Shown here one piece after another: positions 6,116 to 14,199 of a stretch of DNA of 22,007 bases. The position numbers and the translations under genes were made by a program. The notes under the pieces were generated by a model. It did no database searches. It worked only from the letters and a program-made list of their open reading frames with translations, and had not been told where the DNA came from. The DNA is from DASTCC01 sp035711465 (GTDB taxonomy: Bacteria > Acidobacteriota > Vicinamibacteria > Vicinamibacterales > SCN-69-37), in assembly GCA_035711465.1 (NCBI GenBank), contig DASTCC010000445.1, positions 1-22,007 on the forward strand, written 5' to 3'. The first letter of the stretch is position 1; every line of letters starts with the position of its first letter.

Positions 6116-7570
6116 ATGTTCACCGACATCAACGCTTTCATCGCCGAGATCGATCGCCGGCGCCAGCTGGCGCGGATCGCCGAGCCGGTGCATCCCAACC
6201 TCGAGATCGCCGCGGTCATCGACCGCGTCTGCAAGTCGCCCGGCGGCGGGCCGGCGCTGCTGTTCGAGAAGCCCACCGGCGCGACGATGCCGGTCGCCGC
6301 CAACCTGTTCGGATCGATGTCGCGGATGTGCCTGGCGCTCGGCGTCGATTCGCTCGACGCGCTGGCGCACGAGATCGAAGAGCTGACGACGCCGCCGATG
6401 CCGCGCGGCTTCATGGACGCGATCCGGATGATGCCGCTCGTCAACCGGCTCACCGATCTGATGCCGAAGACGGTGAAGGACGCGCCGTGCCAGGAAGTCG
6501 TGAAGATGGACGGCGGGCTCGACGAGCTGCCGATCCTGACGACCTGGCCCGAGGACGGCGGCCCGTTCATCACCCTGCCGCTCGTGATCACGCGCGATCC
6601 CGACACCGGGATGCGGAACATCGGCACCTATCGCATGCAGGTCTACGATCGCCGCACCACCGGCATGCACTGGCAGCGGCACAAGGGCGGCGCGCAGCAC
6701 CATCGCATCGCCGAGCGGCTCGGCAAGCGGCTCGAGGTCGCGGTCGCGCTCGGCGCCGATCCGGTGCTGACCTACGCGGCCACCGCGCCGATGCCGGAAG
6801 GGCTCGACGAGCTGATGCTCGCCGGCGTGCTCGGCAAGCGCCGCGTCGAGCTGGTCAAGTGCCGCACGATCGATCTCGAGGTGCCGGCCAACGCGCAGAT
6901 CGTGCTCGAGGGCTACGTCGATCCGGGCGAACGGCGCCGCGAAGGGCCGTTCGGCGATCACACCGGCCTCTATTCGCTCGCCGACGACTACCCGGTGTTC
7001 CATCTGCAGTGCATCACCATGCGCCGCAACCCGATCTACGTGACCACCGTGGTCGGCCGGCCGCCGATGGAGGATTACTACATCGGCAAGGCCAGCGAGC
7101 GCATCTTCCTGCCGCTCATCCGCAAGACCGTGCCCGAGATCGTCGACATGCACTTTCCGGCGGCGGGCATCTTCCACAATCTCGTCTTCGTCTCGATCGA
7201 CAAGCGCTACCCGGGCCACGCGCGCAAGATCATGAGCGCGTTCTGGGGACTCGGGCAGCTCATGTTCTCCAAGTGCATCGTCGTCGTCGACAAGGACGTG
7301 AACGTGCAGGACGAAGCCGAGGTCGCCTGGGTGGTCGGCACGCACGTGGATCCGGCGCGCGACGTCGAGATCACCAAAGGGCCGGTCGACGACCTCGACG
7401 ACGCCGCGCTGTTTCCCGCGTACGGTGGCAAGATGGGCATCGACGCAACGCGGAAGTGGCCCGCCGAAGGCGTGACCCGCGAGTTCCCGAAGCGGCTGAC
7501 GACGTCGGACGCCGCGGCGAAGCGCGCCGAAGAGATTTGGAAGAAGATCGCGGGGACGAACGTGCGATGA
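6116..7570 (+). CDS. ubiD: UbiD-family prenylated-FMN decarboxylase, probable menaquinone step (MqnL-like)
   Basis: A 484-residue protein of normal UbiD length. Seen: 'NIGTYRMQVYDRRTTGMHWQ' (residues 168–187, with the conserved Arg173) and 'EGYVDPGERRREGPFGDHTG' (265–284) carrying the conserved glutamates and the EGPFGDH motif, followed by 'RPPMEDYYIGKASERIFLPL'. These are the cofactor-binding and catalytic segments of prFMN-dependent UbiD enzymes. Known: UbiD decarboxylates prenylated aromatic acids. In futalosine-pathway organisms a UbiD homologue (MqnL) acts with a UbiA-like prenyltransferase (MqnP) and a UbiX-like flavin prenyltransferase (MqnM) on 1,4-dihydroxy-6-naphthoate. UbiA and UbiX genes lie downstream in the same run, supporting the menaquinone role. 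Its stop overlaps the next start (ATGA, 7567–7570). Confidence 0.92.
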   Translation: MFTDINAFIAEIDRRRQLARIAEPVHPNLEIAAVIDRVCKSPGGGPALLFEKPTGATMPVAANLFGSMSRMCLALGVDSLDALAHEIEELTTPPMPRGFMDAIRMMPLVNRLTDLMPKTVKDAPCQEVVKMDGGLDELPILTTWPEDGGPFITLPLVITRDPDTGMRNIGTYRMQVYDRRTTGMHWQRHKGGAQHHRIAERLGKRLEVAVALGADPVLTYAATAPMPEGLDELMLAGVLGKRRVELVKCRTIDLEVPANAQIVLEGYVDPGERRREGPFGDHTGLYSLADDYPVFHLQCITMRRNPIYVTTVVGRPPMEDYYIGKASERIFLPLIRKTVPEIVDMHFPAAGIFHNLVFVSIDKRYPGHARKIMSAFWGLGQLMFSKCIVVVDKDVNVQDEAEVAWVVGTHVDPARDVEITKGPVDDLDDAALFPAYGGKMGIDATRKWPAEGVTREFPKRLTTSDAAAKRAEEIWKKIAGTNVR

Positions 7571-8460
7571 CGACGCTTGCGGATCTCGAAACCAAGATCG
7601 CCTCCGACCAGCCCTTCACCAGGGCCGATGCGGAGCGCTTCGCCAGCTGTATCGACCTCGTCACCGTCGGGGCGCTCGGCGAGTCGGTGCGCCGGGCGCG
7701 CCGCGGCAATGACGTGACCTACGGCCGGGTGCTCTGCATCGACGGGCCGCTGCCCGCCGCCGGACCCGGCGAGGCCGGGGAAGTGAGGCTCGTCGGACCG
7801 GCGACAGACCAGGCGGCGCTCGTCGCGCGCATCCGCGCGGCGCGGGCGTTCGCCGGTGACAAGGTGTTATCAGGCTTCTCGCTCGACACGCTCGCCGACC
7901 TGACGGGTGGCGACCATCTTGCGCTGGCCGATCTCGCGTCGGCACTTCGAGACGCCGGCCTCGACGCCGTCGCCGACGCGCCGATCGACGGTCTCGGCGA
8001 CACGGAGCACGCCGTCGGGATCGTGCGTGCGGCGCTCCACGGCGGCCTAGGCGTGTGGCGCGCGACGATTCGCCGCGCCGACGCGCCTGCACGGCTCGAT
8101 CTCATCGAGCGGGCGATTGCGATCCAACAGGAGACCGGCGCCTTCCGTGCCTTCGCGCCGCTGCCCATCGAAGATCCCGCCAACGAGCCTTCGACCGGTT
8201 ACGACGACGTCCGGACGGTGGCCGTGGCGCGCTGCTGGGGCACGGCGTTGCCGTCGATCCAGGTGGACTGGTCGCTCTACGGTCCGAAGCTCGCGCAGGT
8301 CGCGATCGCGTTTGGCGCCGACGACATCGACGGCGTCTCGACCGTCGACGAGCTGCAGCTCGGCCATCGCCGATCGCCGAAAGAAGACATCGAGCGTCAG
8401 ATTCGCGCCGCGTTCGCCAATCCGGTCGAGCGGGACGGCCGGTACGAGATCCGCGGATGA
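7567..8460 (+). CDS. MqnE-like protein lacking radical-SAM cysteines (putative pseudoenzyme)
   Basis: A 297-residue protein, coupled by ATGA overlaps to ubiD upstream and mqnA downstream. Its ends read like aminodeoxyfutalosine synthase MqnE and its CofH/MqnC relatives: N-terminal 'LADLETKIASDQPFTRADAE' through 'RRARRGNDVTY', and C-terminal 'IQQETGAFRAFAPLP' (186–200), 'GYDDVRTVAVARCW', 'YGPKLAQVAIAFGADDIDG' (238–256) and 'NPVERDGRYE'. Where MqnE has NxTNxC-x3-C-x2-C, this protein reads 'GRVLCIDGPLPAAGPG'. Only three scattered cysteines exist (28, 57, 223), and the GGGAEI segment is replaced by 'ADAPIDG'. It also looks about 70–100 residues shorter than MqnE. It therefore cannot carry the usual [4Fe-4S]/SAM centre. 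The frame is intact and in-phase with its neighbours, so it appears to be a maintained gene. A regulatory, scaffolding or altered catalytic role beside MqnA is inference. Confidence 0.8.
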   Translation: MTTLADLETKIASDQPFTRADAERFASCIDLVTVGALGESVRRARRGNDVTYGRVLCIDGPLPAAGPGEAGEVRLVGPATDQAALVARIRAARAFAGDKVLSGFSLDTLADLTGGDHLALADLASALRDAGLDAVADAPIDGLGDTEHAVGIVRAALHGGLGVWRATIRRADAPARLDLIERAIAIQQETGAFRAFAPLPIEDPANEPSTGYDDVRTVAVARCWGTALPSIQVDWSLYGPKLAQVAIAFGADDIDGVSTVDELQLGHRRSPKEDIERQIRAAFANPVERDGRYEIRG

Positions 8461-9278
8461 CCCGTCCCGTCCGTCTCGGCGCCGTGAGTTATCTGAACGT
8501 GCGGCCGCTCGTTCACGGCCTGGCCGCGCGCCCGGATCTCGTCTCGCTCAGATTCGACGTGCCGTCGGTGTGCGCCGAGCTGCTCGCGGCGGGGCAGATC
8601 GATCTCGGCATGGTGCCGTCGATCACCCATCTCGATCGGCCGGGCGACGCGATCGTGCCTGGCGTCTGCATCGGCTCCGACGGCCCGGTCGCCTCCGTCG
8701 CGTTGTTCACGCGTGCGCCGCTCGCTGAGGTGAAGTCCATCGCGCTCGACACCTCGTCTCGGACCTCGGCGGCGTTGACGAAGATTCTCTGCGCGCGCCG
8801 CTTCGGCATCGCGCCGCGGTTCCTGCCGCACGCGCCGGATCCGGCGGCCATGCTCGCGACGGCTGACGCCGCGCTGATCATCGGCGATCCGGCGCTGTTC
8901 CTCGACCATCGCGCGCTCGGCCTCGACAAGATCGATCTGGGCGCGGAGTGGACGGCGATGACCGGCCTGCCGTTCGTGTGGGCGTTCTGGGCGGGGCCGG
9001 CCGGCGTCGCAGATCCGGCGGTCGTGTCGCTGCTGCAGCACGCGGCGATCGACGGCATGGCGCACTCCGACGCGATTGCCGACGCCTATTGCGAGGACGC
9101 CCCCGAACGCCGGCCGCTCGCGCGCGTCTACCTGCGCGACAACCTGCGTTTTCAGCTGAGCAGCCGCGCCATCGAAGGCCTGACGACGTACTATCGGGAG
9201 GCCGCCGTCCTCGGCCTGGCCCGCGAGCGGCCGGCGCTCGACTTCTTTGCCGACGCGGCGGACAAGGAATCGGCATGA
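8457..9278 (+). CDS. mqnA: MqnA, chorismate dehydratase
   Basis: A 273-residue protein starting at ATG 8457 (ATGA overlap with the previous gene). Seen: 'RLGAVSYLNVRPLVHGL' at the N-terminus, 'DLGMVPSITHL', 'IALDTSSRTSAALTKILC', 'ALIIGDPAL' and 'DLGAEWTAMTGLPFVWAFWA', all in MqnA order. Its fold is that of a type II periplasmic-binding protein, but there is no signal peptide, so it is cytoplasmic. Known: MqnA dehydrates chorismate to 3-[(1-carboxyvinyl)oxy]benzoate, the entry step of futalosine menaquinone synthesis. This gene fixes the pathway type for the operon. Its stop overlaps the next start (ATGA, 9275–9278). Confidence 0.94.
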   Translation: MTRPVRLGAVSYLNVRPLVHGLAARPDLVSLRFDVPSVCAELLAAGQIDLGMVPSITHLDRPGDAIVPGVCIGSDGPVASVALFTRAPLAEVKSIALDTSSRTSAALTKILCARRFGIAPRFLPHAPDPAAMLATADAALIIGDPALFLDHRALGLDKIDLGAEWTAMTGLPFVWAFWAGPAGVADPAVVSLLQHAAIDGMAHSDAIADAYCEDAPERRPLARVYLRDNLRFQLSSRAIEGLTTYYREAAVLGLARERPALDFFADAADKESA

Positions 9279-9775
9279 CCCACGCGGACCTGGTGACGCT
9301 GCTCGATTTCCATTACTGGGCGCGCGACCGCATGCTCGACGCGGTCGGCCGGCTGGCGCCGCCGCAGTACGTGCGCGACTTGCGCGGCAGCTTCGGATCG
9401 GTGCGCGACACCGCGGCGCACATCTACTCGGCCGACTGGGTCTGGTTCTCGCGGTGGCGGGGACACTCGCCGACGTCGGCGCTCGATTTCGCCGACTATC
9501 CGGACGTGCCGACGCTGGCGCGCGCCTGGCGGGAGCTCGAACAGCAGGTACGGGCGTTCGTGCAGGATCTCGGCGACAGCGGCGCCGATCGCGTGTTCGA
9601 ATACAAGCTGCTCAGCGGCAAGCCGGGCAAATCGGCGTTCTGGCAGATGCTGCAGCACGTCGTCAATCACGGCACGTATCATCGCGGCCAGATCACGACG
9701 ATGCTCCGGCAGCTCGGCACGGAGCCGCCGAAGAGCACCGATCTGATCACGTTCCATCGCGAGCGGGCAGGGTAG
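9275..9775 (+). CDS. DinB-family metal-dependent protein
   Basis: A 166-residue four-helix-bundle protein. Seen: 'LLDFHYWARDRMLDAV' near the N-terminus, and the DinB/YfiT metal triad His49 ('DTAAHIYSADW') with His132 and His136 ('HVVNHGTYHRGQI'). DinB-like proteins bind Zn or Ni through this triad, and several are thiol-dependent transferases; substrates are mostly unknown. It overlaps mqnA by 4 nt and is followed 4 nt later by a cupin gene, so it is co-translated with futalosine-pathway genes. A direct role in the pathway is possible, but nothing in the sequence demonstrates it. Confidence 0.88.
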   Translation: MTHADLVTLLDFHYWARDRMLDAVGRLAPPQYVRDLRGSFGSVRDTAAHIYSADWVWFSRWRGHSPTSALDFADYPDVPTLARAWRELEQQVRAFVQDLGDSGADRVFEYKLLSGKPGKSAFWQMLQHVVNHGTYHRGQITTMLRQLGTEPPKSTDLITFHRERAG

Positions 9776-9779
9776 TCAC

Positions 9780-10214
9780 ATGGCGCAGCCCGACACGAAC
9801 GACCTTCGCCAGCACGTCGAGGCCCACGACGGCATCGCTGTCCTTCGCGGCGGCGGCGCCGGCCGCGGCTGGAACGGCATCCGCTACAAGACCGGGCTGT
9901 CCGCGAAGAACGTCAACGCCCGCCAGCTGTCGATGAACGTCGCGACGATTCCGCCGGGCGGCGTCGCCGCGGCGCACATCCACGTCGACTTCGAGGTGAT
10001 GCTCTACATCCTCGCCGGGCGCGTCCGCCACGAGTACGGCCCGCGGCTCGAGCACGTCGTCGAGAACGAGGCGGGCGATTTCATCTTCATCGAGCCCGGC
10101 GTGCCGCACGAGGTGTTCAACGCCAGCGACACCGAGCCGGTCGTCGCCGTCGTCGCCCGGTCGGACGCGAGCGAATGGGAGCACATCATCCCGTTCGAAA
10201 GGCCGACGTCATGA
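9780..10214 (+). CDS. Cupin-domain protein in the menaquinone operon
   Basis: A 144-residue single-domain cupin. Seen: cupin motif 1 'AHIHVDFEVMLYILAG' with His66, His68 and Glu72, and motif 2 'GDFIFIEPGVPHEVFN' with His110, giving a complete 3-His/1-Glu metal site. No signal peptide. Known: such small cupins are metal-dependent isomerases, dioxygenases or sensors; the substrate cannot be read from sequence. It sits 4 nt after the DinB gene and overlaps mqnC by ATGA (10211–10214), so it is firmly inside the operon. Confidence 0.88.
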   Translation: MAQPDTNDLRQHVEAHDGIAVLRGGGAGRGWNGIRYKTGLSAKNVNARQLSMNVATIPPGGVAAAHIHVDFEVMLYILAGRVRHEYGPRLEHVVENEAGDFIFIEPGVPHEVFNASDTEPVVAVVARSDASEWEHIIPFERPTS

Positions 10215-11431
10215 GCGTCGAACGCATTGCCGCGGCGGTCGCGGCCGGCCGCCGCCTGTCGCGCGACGAGGCCCGCGAGCTCTACCTCGAGGCGCCGACG
10301 TCGCTGCTCGGACGGCTGGCCGACGACGTCCGCCGCCGCAAGCATCCCGAAGGCATCGTCACCTACATCATCGACCGCAACGTCAACTACACCAACGTCT
10401 GCGTGGCGCGCTGCAAGTTCTGCGCGTTCTATCGCGAGGTCGGATCGAACGAGGGCTACACGCTCGGCTTCGACGAGATTCACCGCAAGATCGAAGAGAC
10501 CGTTCGCCTCGGCGGCGTGCAGCTGCTCCTCCAGGGCGGCCATAACCCGGACATCCCGATCGACTGGTACGAAGACCTGTTCCGCGGCGTGAAGGCGAAG
10601 TACCCGGACTTCAAGCTGCACGCGCTCTCGCCGCCGGAGATCGTGCACATCTCGCGGCTCTCGCAGCTGCCGGTGCCGGTGGTGATCAATCGCCTCGTCG
10701 CCGCGGGCCTCGACAGCGTGCCCGGCGGCGGCGCCGAGATCCTCGTCGACCGCGTCCGCAAGATCCTCAACTGCTACAACAAGGCGACCGCTGACGAGTG
10801 GCTCGACGTCATGCGCCACGCCCACCGCGCCGGGCTCCGGACGACGGCGACGATGATGTACGGCACGGTCGAGACGATCGACGAGCGGCTCGAGCACCTG
10901 TTCCGGCTGCGCGATCTGCAGGACGAGACCGGCGGCTTCACGGCGTTCATCACCTGGAGCTATCAGCCGCAGCACACCGAGCTCGGCGGCCTCGAAGCGA
11001 CCGGGGTCGAGTACCTGCGCACGCTCGCGATCGCCCGCCTGGTGCTCGACAACTTCGACAACCTGCAGGCCTCCTGGGTCACCCAGGGCGGCAAGGTCGG
11101 ACAGCTCAGCCTGGCCTACGGCGCGAACGACATGGGCAGCGTGATGATCGAAGAGAACGTCGTCCGCGCGGCCGGCGCGGAGTACTGCATGGACGAGTTC
11201 GAGGTCGTCCGCAACATCGAGAGCGCCGGCTTCGTGCCCAAGCGCCGTTCGATGCATTACGACATCCTCGGCGACCCGTATTTCCGCGAGCGCGAGGTGC
11301 CGCGCACGCTGGCGCTGGCGACCGCGCGCAGCGACGGCCGCGGCGGCGAGTCGGCGGACCTGCGCGACTATGCCGCGCGCAGCGCCGCCGGCCGCCGCGC
11401 ACGGTCGCAGGCCGATCCGGCCGGCGCCTGA
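10211..11431 (+). CDS. mqnC: MqnC, cyclic dehypoxanthinyl futalosine synthase (radical SAM)
   Basis: I place the start at ATG 10211, in ATGA overlap with the cupin, giving 406 residues; an earlier in-frame start would run inside the cupin gene. Seen: 'RNVNYTNVCVARCKFCAFYR' with the CX3CX2C cluster (Cys64, Cys68, Cys71), 'LLLQGGHNPDIPIDWYEDLF', 'KLHALSPPEI', 'GLDSVPGGGAEILVDRVR' and 'TATMMYGTVET', in MqnC order and wording. Known: MqnC uses a 5'-deoxyadenosyl radical to cyclise dehypoxanthine futalosine. The last 35 or so residues are Arg/Ala/Ser-rich and look like a lineage-specific tail. The contrast with the cysteine-less relative at 7567–8460 is clear. Confidence 0.94.
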   Translation: MSVERIAAAVAAGRRLSRDEARELYLEAPTSLLGRLADDVRRRKHPEGIVTYIIDRNVNYTNVCVARCKFCAFYREVGSNEGYTLGFDEIHRKIEETVRLGGVQLLLQGGHNPDIPIDWYEDLFRGVKAKYPDFKLHALSPPEIVHISRLSQLPVPVVINRLVAAGLDSVPGGGAEILVDRVRKILNCYNKATADEWLDVMRHAHRAGLRTTATMMYGTVETIDERLEHLFRLRDLQDETGGFTAFITWSYQPQHTELGGLEATGVEYLRTLAIARLVLDNFDNLQASWVTQGGKVGQLSLAYGANDMGSVMIEENVVRAAGAEYCMDEFEVVRNIESAGFVPKRRSMHYDILGDPYFREREVPRTLALATARSDGRGGESADLRDYAARSAAGRRARSQADPAGA

Positions 11432-11450
11432 CGCTCGTCTCGAGTGCCCC

Positions 11451-12713
11451 GTGACCGACTTGTCCGCCTCGCCCGGCGGCGCCAGCCGCATCCTGCGCGC
11501 GAAATGGATCCTGCCGATCGATCGGCCGCCGCTCGCCGACGGCTGGATCGAGATCGCGGCGGGACGCATCCGCCGTCTCGGCAGCCACGCGGCGCCGGGT
11601 CCCGCGGAGGATCTCGGCCGCGTCGCGATTCTGCCGGGCCTGGTCAACGCGCACACGCACCTCGAGCTCAGTTGGATGGCCGGCCGTGTGCCGCCGGCCG
11701 ACTCGATGGACGACTGGATTCGCGGCATCGTCCGGCTGCGCCGCGCGGGTGGACCGGGCGCTGAGATCGAGAGACAGGCGGCCCTCGACGCCGCGAAGGC
11801 GATGCGCGCCACCGGCACGGCGCTCGTCGGCGACATCTCGAACGCGTTGACGACGCCCGCCGTGATTCGCGAAGCGGGACTCGACGGCGTCGTGTTCTAC
11901 GAGTTGATCGGATTCTCGACACCGGACCCCGAACGAGTCGTGCGGGACGCCTGGGCGCGGGCCCGGGCCGCCGAGCCGCTGCTCGCGGGTGCCGAGCGGC
12001 CGACGCCGCCGCGGGTCGGTGTGGTCGCGCACGCGCCGTATTCGGTGTCGCCGGAACTGTTCCGCGAGATCGCGCGCGTCGCGCGCGGCGGCGCGCCGCT
12101 CGCCGTGCATCTCGGCGAGTCGCCTGAAGAGATCGAGTTCCTGAGGACCGGTCGCGGCCCGATCCGTGCCACGCTCGAGTCGCTTGGGGTGTGGTCGCCG
12201 GCGTGGTCCGTCCCCGGCTGCGATCCAGTGCGCTACATGGCCGAGCTCGGCTACCTGCAGCCGGCGATGCTGGCCGTGCACGCGGTGCACGTGACCGACG
12301 ACGGTCTGGAACGGCTGCGCGATGCGGGGGCGTACGTCGTGTCGTGCCCGCGCAGCAACCTGTGGGTGGGCGTCGGGCCGCCGCGGCTCTCGCACTTCTA
12401 TGCGGCGGACGTCCCGGTCGCCTTCGGCACGGACAGCCTGGCGTCGTCGCCGAGCCTCAACCTGTTCGACGAGCTCGCCGAGGCGCGCCGGCTGGCGCCG
12501 GACGTCGAAGCGGGCTGCCTGCTCGAGAGTGCGACGCGCGTTGGTGCCGAGGCGCTCGGCTTCGGCGATACGCACGGGACGCTGGCGCCAGGCCGTGCCG
12601 CGTCGCTCGTGGTCGTCGATCTCCCGGCCGGCGTGACCGATGTGGAAGAATACCTGGTGACCGGCGTGCCGCCCGCGTCGGTGCGCCCGCTCGAGAGACA
12701 CCCAGCCGCATGA
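11451..12713 (+). CDS. Amidohydrolase, probable aminodeoxyfutalosine deaminase
   Basis: From GTG 11451 (19 nt after mqnC) this gives 420 residues; the start is the nearest in-frame candidate and has no strong ribosome binding site. Seen: the amidohydrolase metal motifs 'GLVNAHTHLELSW' (His68, His70), 'VHLGESPEE' (His220, Glu223), 'LAVHAVHVTD' (His277/His280) and 'VAFGTDSLASSPSLNLFDE' (Asp328), plus a C-terminal 'APGRAASLVVVD' strand. This is the layout of the chlorohydrolase/adenosine-deaminase-like group. Known: some futalosine-pathway bacteria use such a deaminase (MqnX) to turn aminodeoxyfutalosine into futalosine. The place between mqnC and ubiA favours that role; specificity is inferred from context. 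Its stop overlaps ubiA (ATGA, 12710–12713). Confidence 0.85.
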   Translation: MTDLSASPGGASRILRAKWILPIDRPPLADGWIEIAAGRIRRLGSHAAPGPAEDLGRVAILPGLVNAHTHLELSWMAGRVPPADSMDDWIRGIVRLRRAGGPGAEIERQAALDAAKAMRATGTALVGDISNALTTPAVIREAGLDGVVFYELIGFSTPDPERVVRDAWARARAAEPLLAGAERPTPPRVGVVAHAPYSVSPELFREIARVARGGAPLAVHLGESPEEIEFLRTGRGPIRATLESLGVWSPAWSVPGCDPVRYMAELGYLQPAMLAVHAVHVTDDGLERLRDAGAYVVSCPRSNLWVGVGPPRLSHFYAADVPVAFGTDSLASSPSLNLFDELAEARRLAPDVEAGCLLESATRVGAEALGFGDTHGTLAPGRAASLVVVDLPAGVTDVEEYLVTGVPPASVRPLERHPAA

Positions 12714-13591
12714 CCGCCACCGCCCCGAGCGCGTTCGCCGCGCGCCTGCAGACCTACGCGTCGTTCGTGCGCTTCAGCCACTCGGTGTTCGCGCTGCCGT
12801 TCGCGCTGGTCGGGGCGCTGCTGGCAACGCGGGTGACGGCGTTCACGTGGGACAAGCTCATCTGGATCGTCGCGTGCATGGTGTTCGCGCGCAGCGCGGC
12901 GATGGGGTTCAACCGGCTCGCGGACGCGCGCTTCGACGCCCGCAACCCGCGGACGTCGATGCGGGAACTGCCGCGCGGCCGCATGTCGACGCGCGAGGCG
13001 ATCGCCTTCGTGCTGGTGTCGTCGGCGCTGTTCGTCGCCGCGACGGTGCCGCTCGGGTGGCTCTGCGTGCTGCTCTCACCGGTGGCGCTGGCGATCGTGT
13101 TCTGGTATTCGCTGGCGAAGCGCTACACCAACTACACGCAGCTGTTCCTCGGGCTGGCCATGGCGGTGGCCCCGGTCGGCGGCTGGATCGCCGCGGGCGG
13201 GCGCGGCGGCTGGGAGCCCTGGCTGCTCGGCCTCGCCATCGGCACGTGGGTCGGCGGCTTCGACGTGCTCTACGCCTGTCAGGATTTCGACGTCGACCGC
13301 CGCGACGGATTGAAGTCGATCCCGGTGCGCTTCGGCATCCGGCAGTCGATCGCGATCTCGCGCGCCATGCACGTCCTCGCCGTCCTGTGCCTGACGCTCG
13401 CCGGCGCGGCCGCCGGTCTCGGGCGGATCTACTTCGCCGGCGTCACCGGCGTCGCGGCGCTGCTGGTGTGGGAACAGTCGATGGTCAGCGCCGACGACCT
13501 GTCGCAGGTCAAGCGCGCCTTCGACATGAACGGCTGGGTCGGCATCCTCTATCTCGTCACCACGGCGGTGGCGATCTACTGGCCGCGATGA
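12710..13591 (+). CDS. ubiA: UbiA-family prenyltransferase (probable MqnP)
   Basis: A 293-residue integral membrane protein with about eight or nine hydrophobic segments. Seen: first aspartate motif 'GFNRLADARFDARNPRT' (Asn68, Asp72, Asp76) and second motif 'YACQDFDVDRRDGLKSIPV' (Asp192, Asp196), the Mg–diphosphate sites of UbiA enzymes. The N-terminal 'FVRFSHSVFALPFALVG' is typical of 4-hydroxybenzoate-type family members. Known: UbiA enzymes attach polyprenyl chains to aromatic acids; MqnP does this with 1,4-dihydroxy-6-naphthoate. Coupled by ATGA overlaps to the amidohydrolase upstream and ubiX downstream, it most likely serves menaquinone synthesis. Confidence 0.93.
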   Translation: MTATAPSAFAARLQTYASFVRFSHSVFALPFALVGALLATRVTAFTWDKLIWIVACMVFARSAAMGFNRLADARFDARNPRTSMRELPRGRMSTREAIAFVLVSSALFVAATVPLGWLCVLLSPVALAIVFWYSLAKRYTNYTQLFLGLAMAVAPVGGWIAAGGRGGWEPWLLGLAIGTWVGGFDVLYACQDFDVDRRDGLKSIPVRFGIRQSIAISRAMHVLAVLCLTLAGAAAGLGRIYFAGVTGVAALLVWEQSMVSADDLSQVKRAFDMNGWVGILYLVTTAVAIYWPR

Positions 13592-14199
13592 CGCCGCCGC
13601 GTTCGATTGCCGTCGGCGTCACCGGCGCAAGCGGCGCGATCTACGCCGTTCGCACGATCGCGGCGCTGCTCGAGCGCGGCTGCGCGCTCGAGATCGTCTT
13701 CAGCGACTACGGCAAGCGCCTGCTGATGGACGAGCTCGGTCCCGACGCCAGGGTCGATCGCCTGATCGACCTGCTCGAAGCGCGCTACGGCGCCGGCGTC
13801 CGCCGCGGCTCGTTCGTCGTCCACAGCAACAAGGATCTGGGAGCGACGCTGGCGAGCGGCAGCCACCGCTGCGATTCGATGGTGATCGTGCCCTGTTCGA
13901 TGAAGACGCTCGCCGGGGTCGCGCACGCGCTCTCGCGCAGCCTGATCGAGCGCGCCGCCGACGTCATGCTCAAGGAGAAGCGCCGCCTGATCCTGGTGCC
14001 GCGCGAGACGCCGATGAGCCTGCCGGAGCTCCGCAACATGGTCGCGTGCGCCGAAGCGGGCGCGATGCTCCTGCCGGCGATGCCGGCGTTCTATCAGCGG
14101 CCGAAGACCATCGACGACCTGGCCGCGTTCGTCGCGGGCAAGATCCTCAACGGCCTCGGCTTCGATCAGGATCTGTTTCCGGCCTGGAAGGGCGAGTGA
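13588..14199 (+). CDS. ubiX: UbiX flavin prenyltransferase (MqnM-like)
   Basis: A 203-residue flavoprotein starting at ATG 13588, overlapping ubiA by ATGA. Seen: 'VGVTGASGAIYAVR' (residues 9–22), 'LASGSHRCDSMVIVPCSMKT', 'ALSRSLIERAADVMLKEKRR' and 'LVPRETPMSLPELRNM', which together define UbiX. Known: UbiX joins dimethylallyl phosphate to FMN, making the prenylated FMN cofactor required by UbiD. A ubiD gene lies in the same operon at 6116–7570, so enzyme and cofactor maker are co-expressed. The stop overlaps the next GTG start (GTGA, 14196–14199). Confidence 0.95.
   Translation: MTPPRSIAVGVTGASGAIYAVRTIAALLERGCALEIVFSDYGKRLLMDELGPDARVDRLIDLLEARYGAGVRRGSFVVHSNKDLGATLASGSHRCDSMVIVPCSMKTLAGVAHALSRSLIERAADVMLKEKRRLILVPRETPMSLPELRNMVACAEAGAMLLPAMPAFYQRPKTIDDLAAFVAGKILNGLGFDQDLFPAWKGE

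Noticed and set aside
7567..8460. Simple pseudogene explanation for the MqnE-like gene
   Set aside because: No stop or frameshift, 4-nt coupling on both sides, and the C-terminal motifs are well kept; drift would probably have broken the frame.
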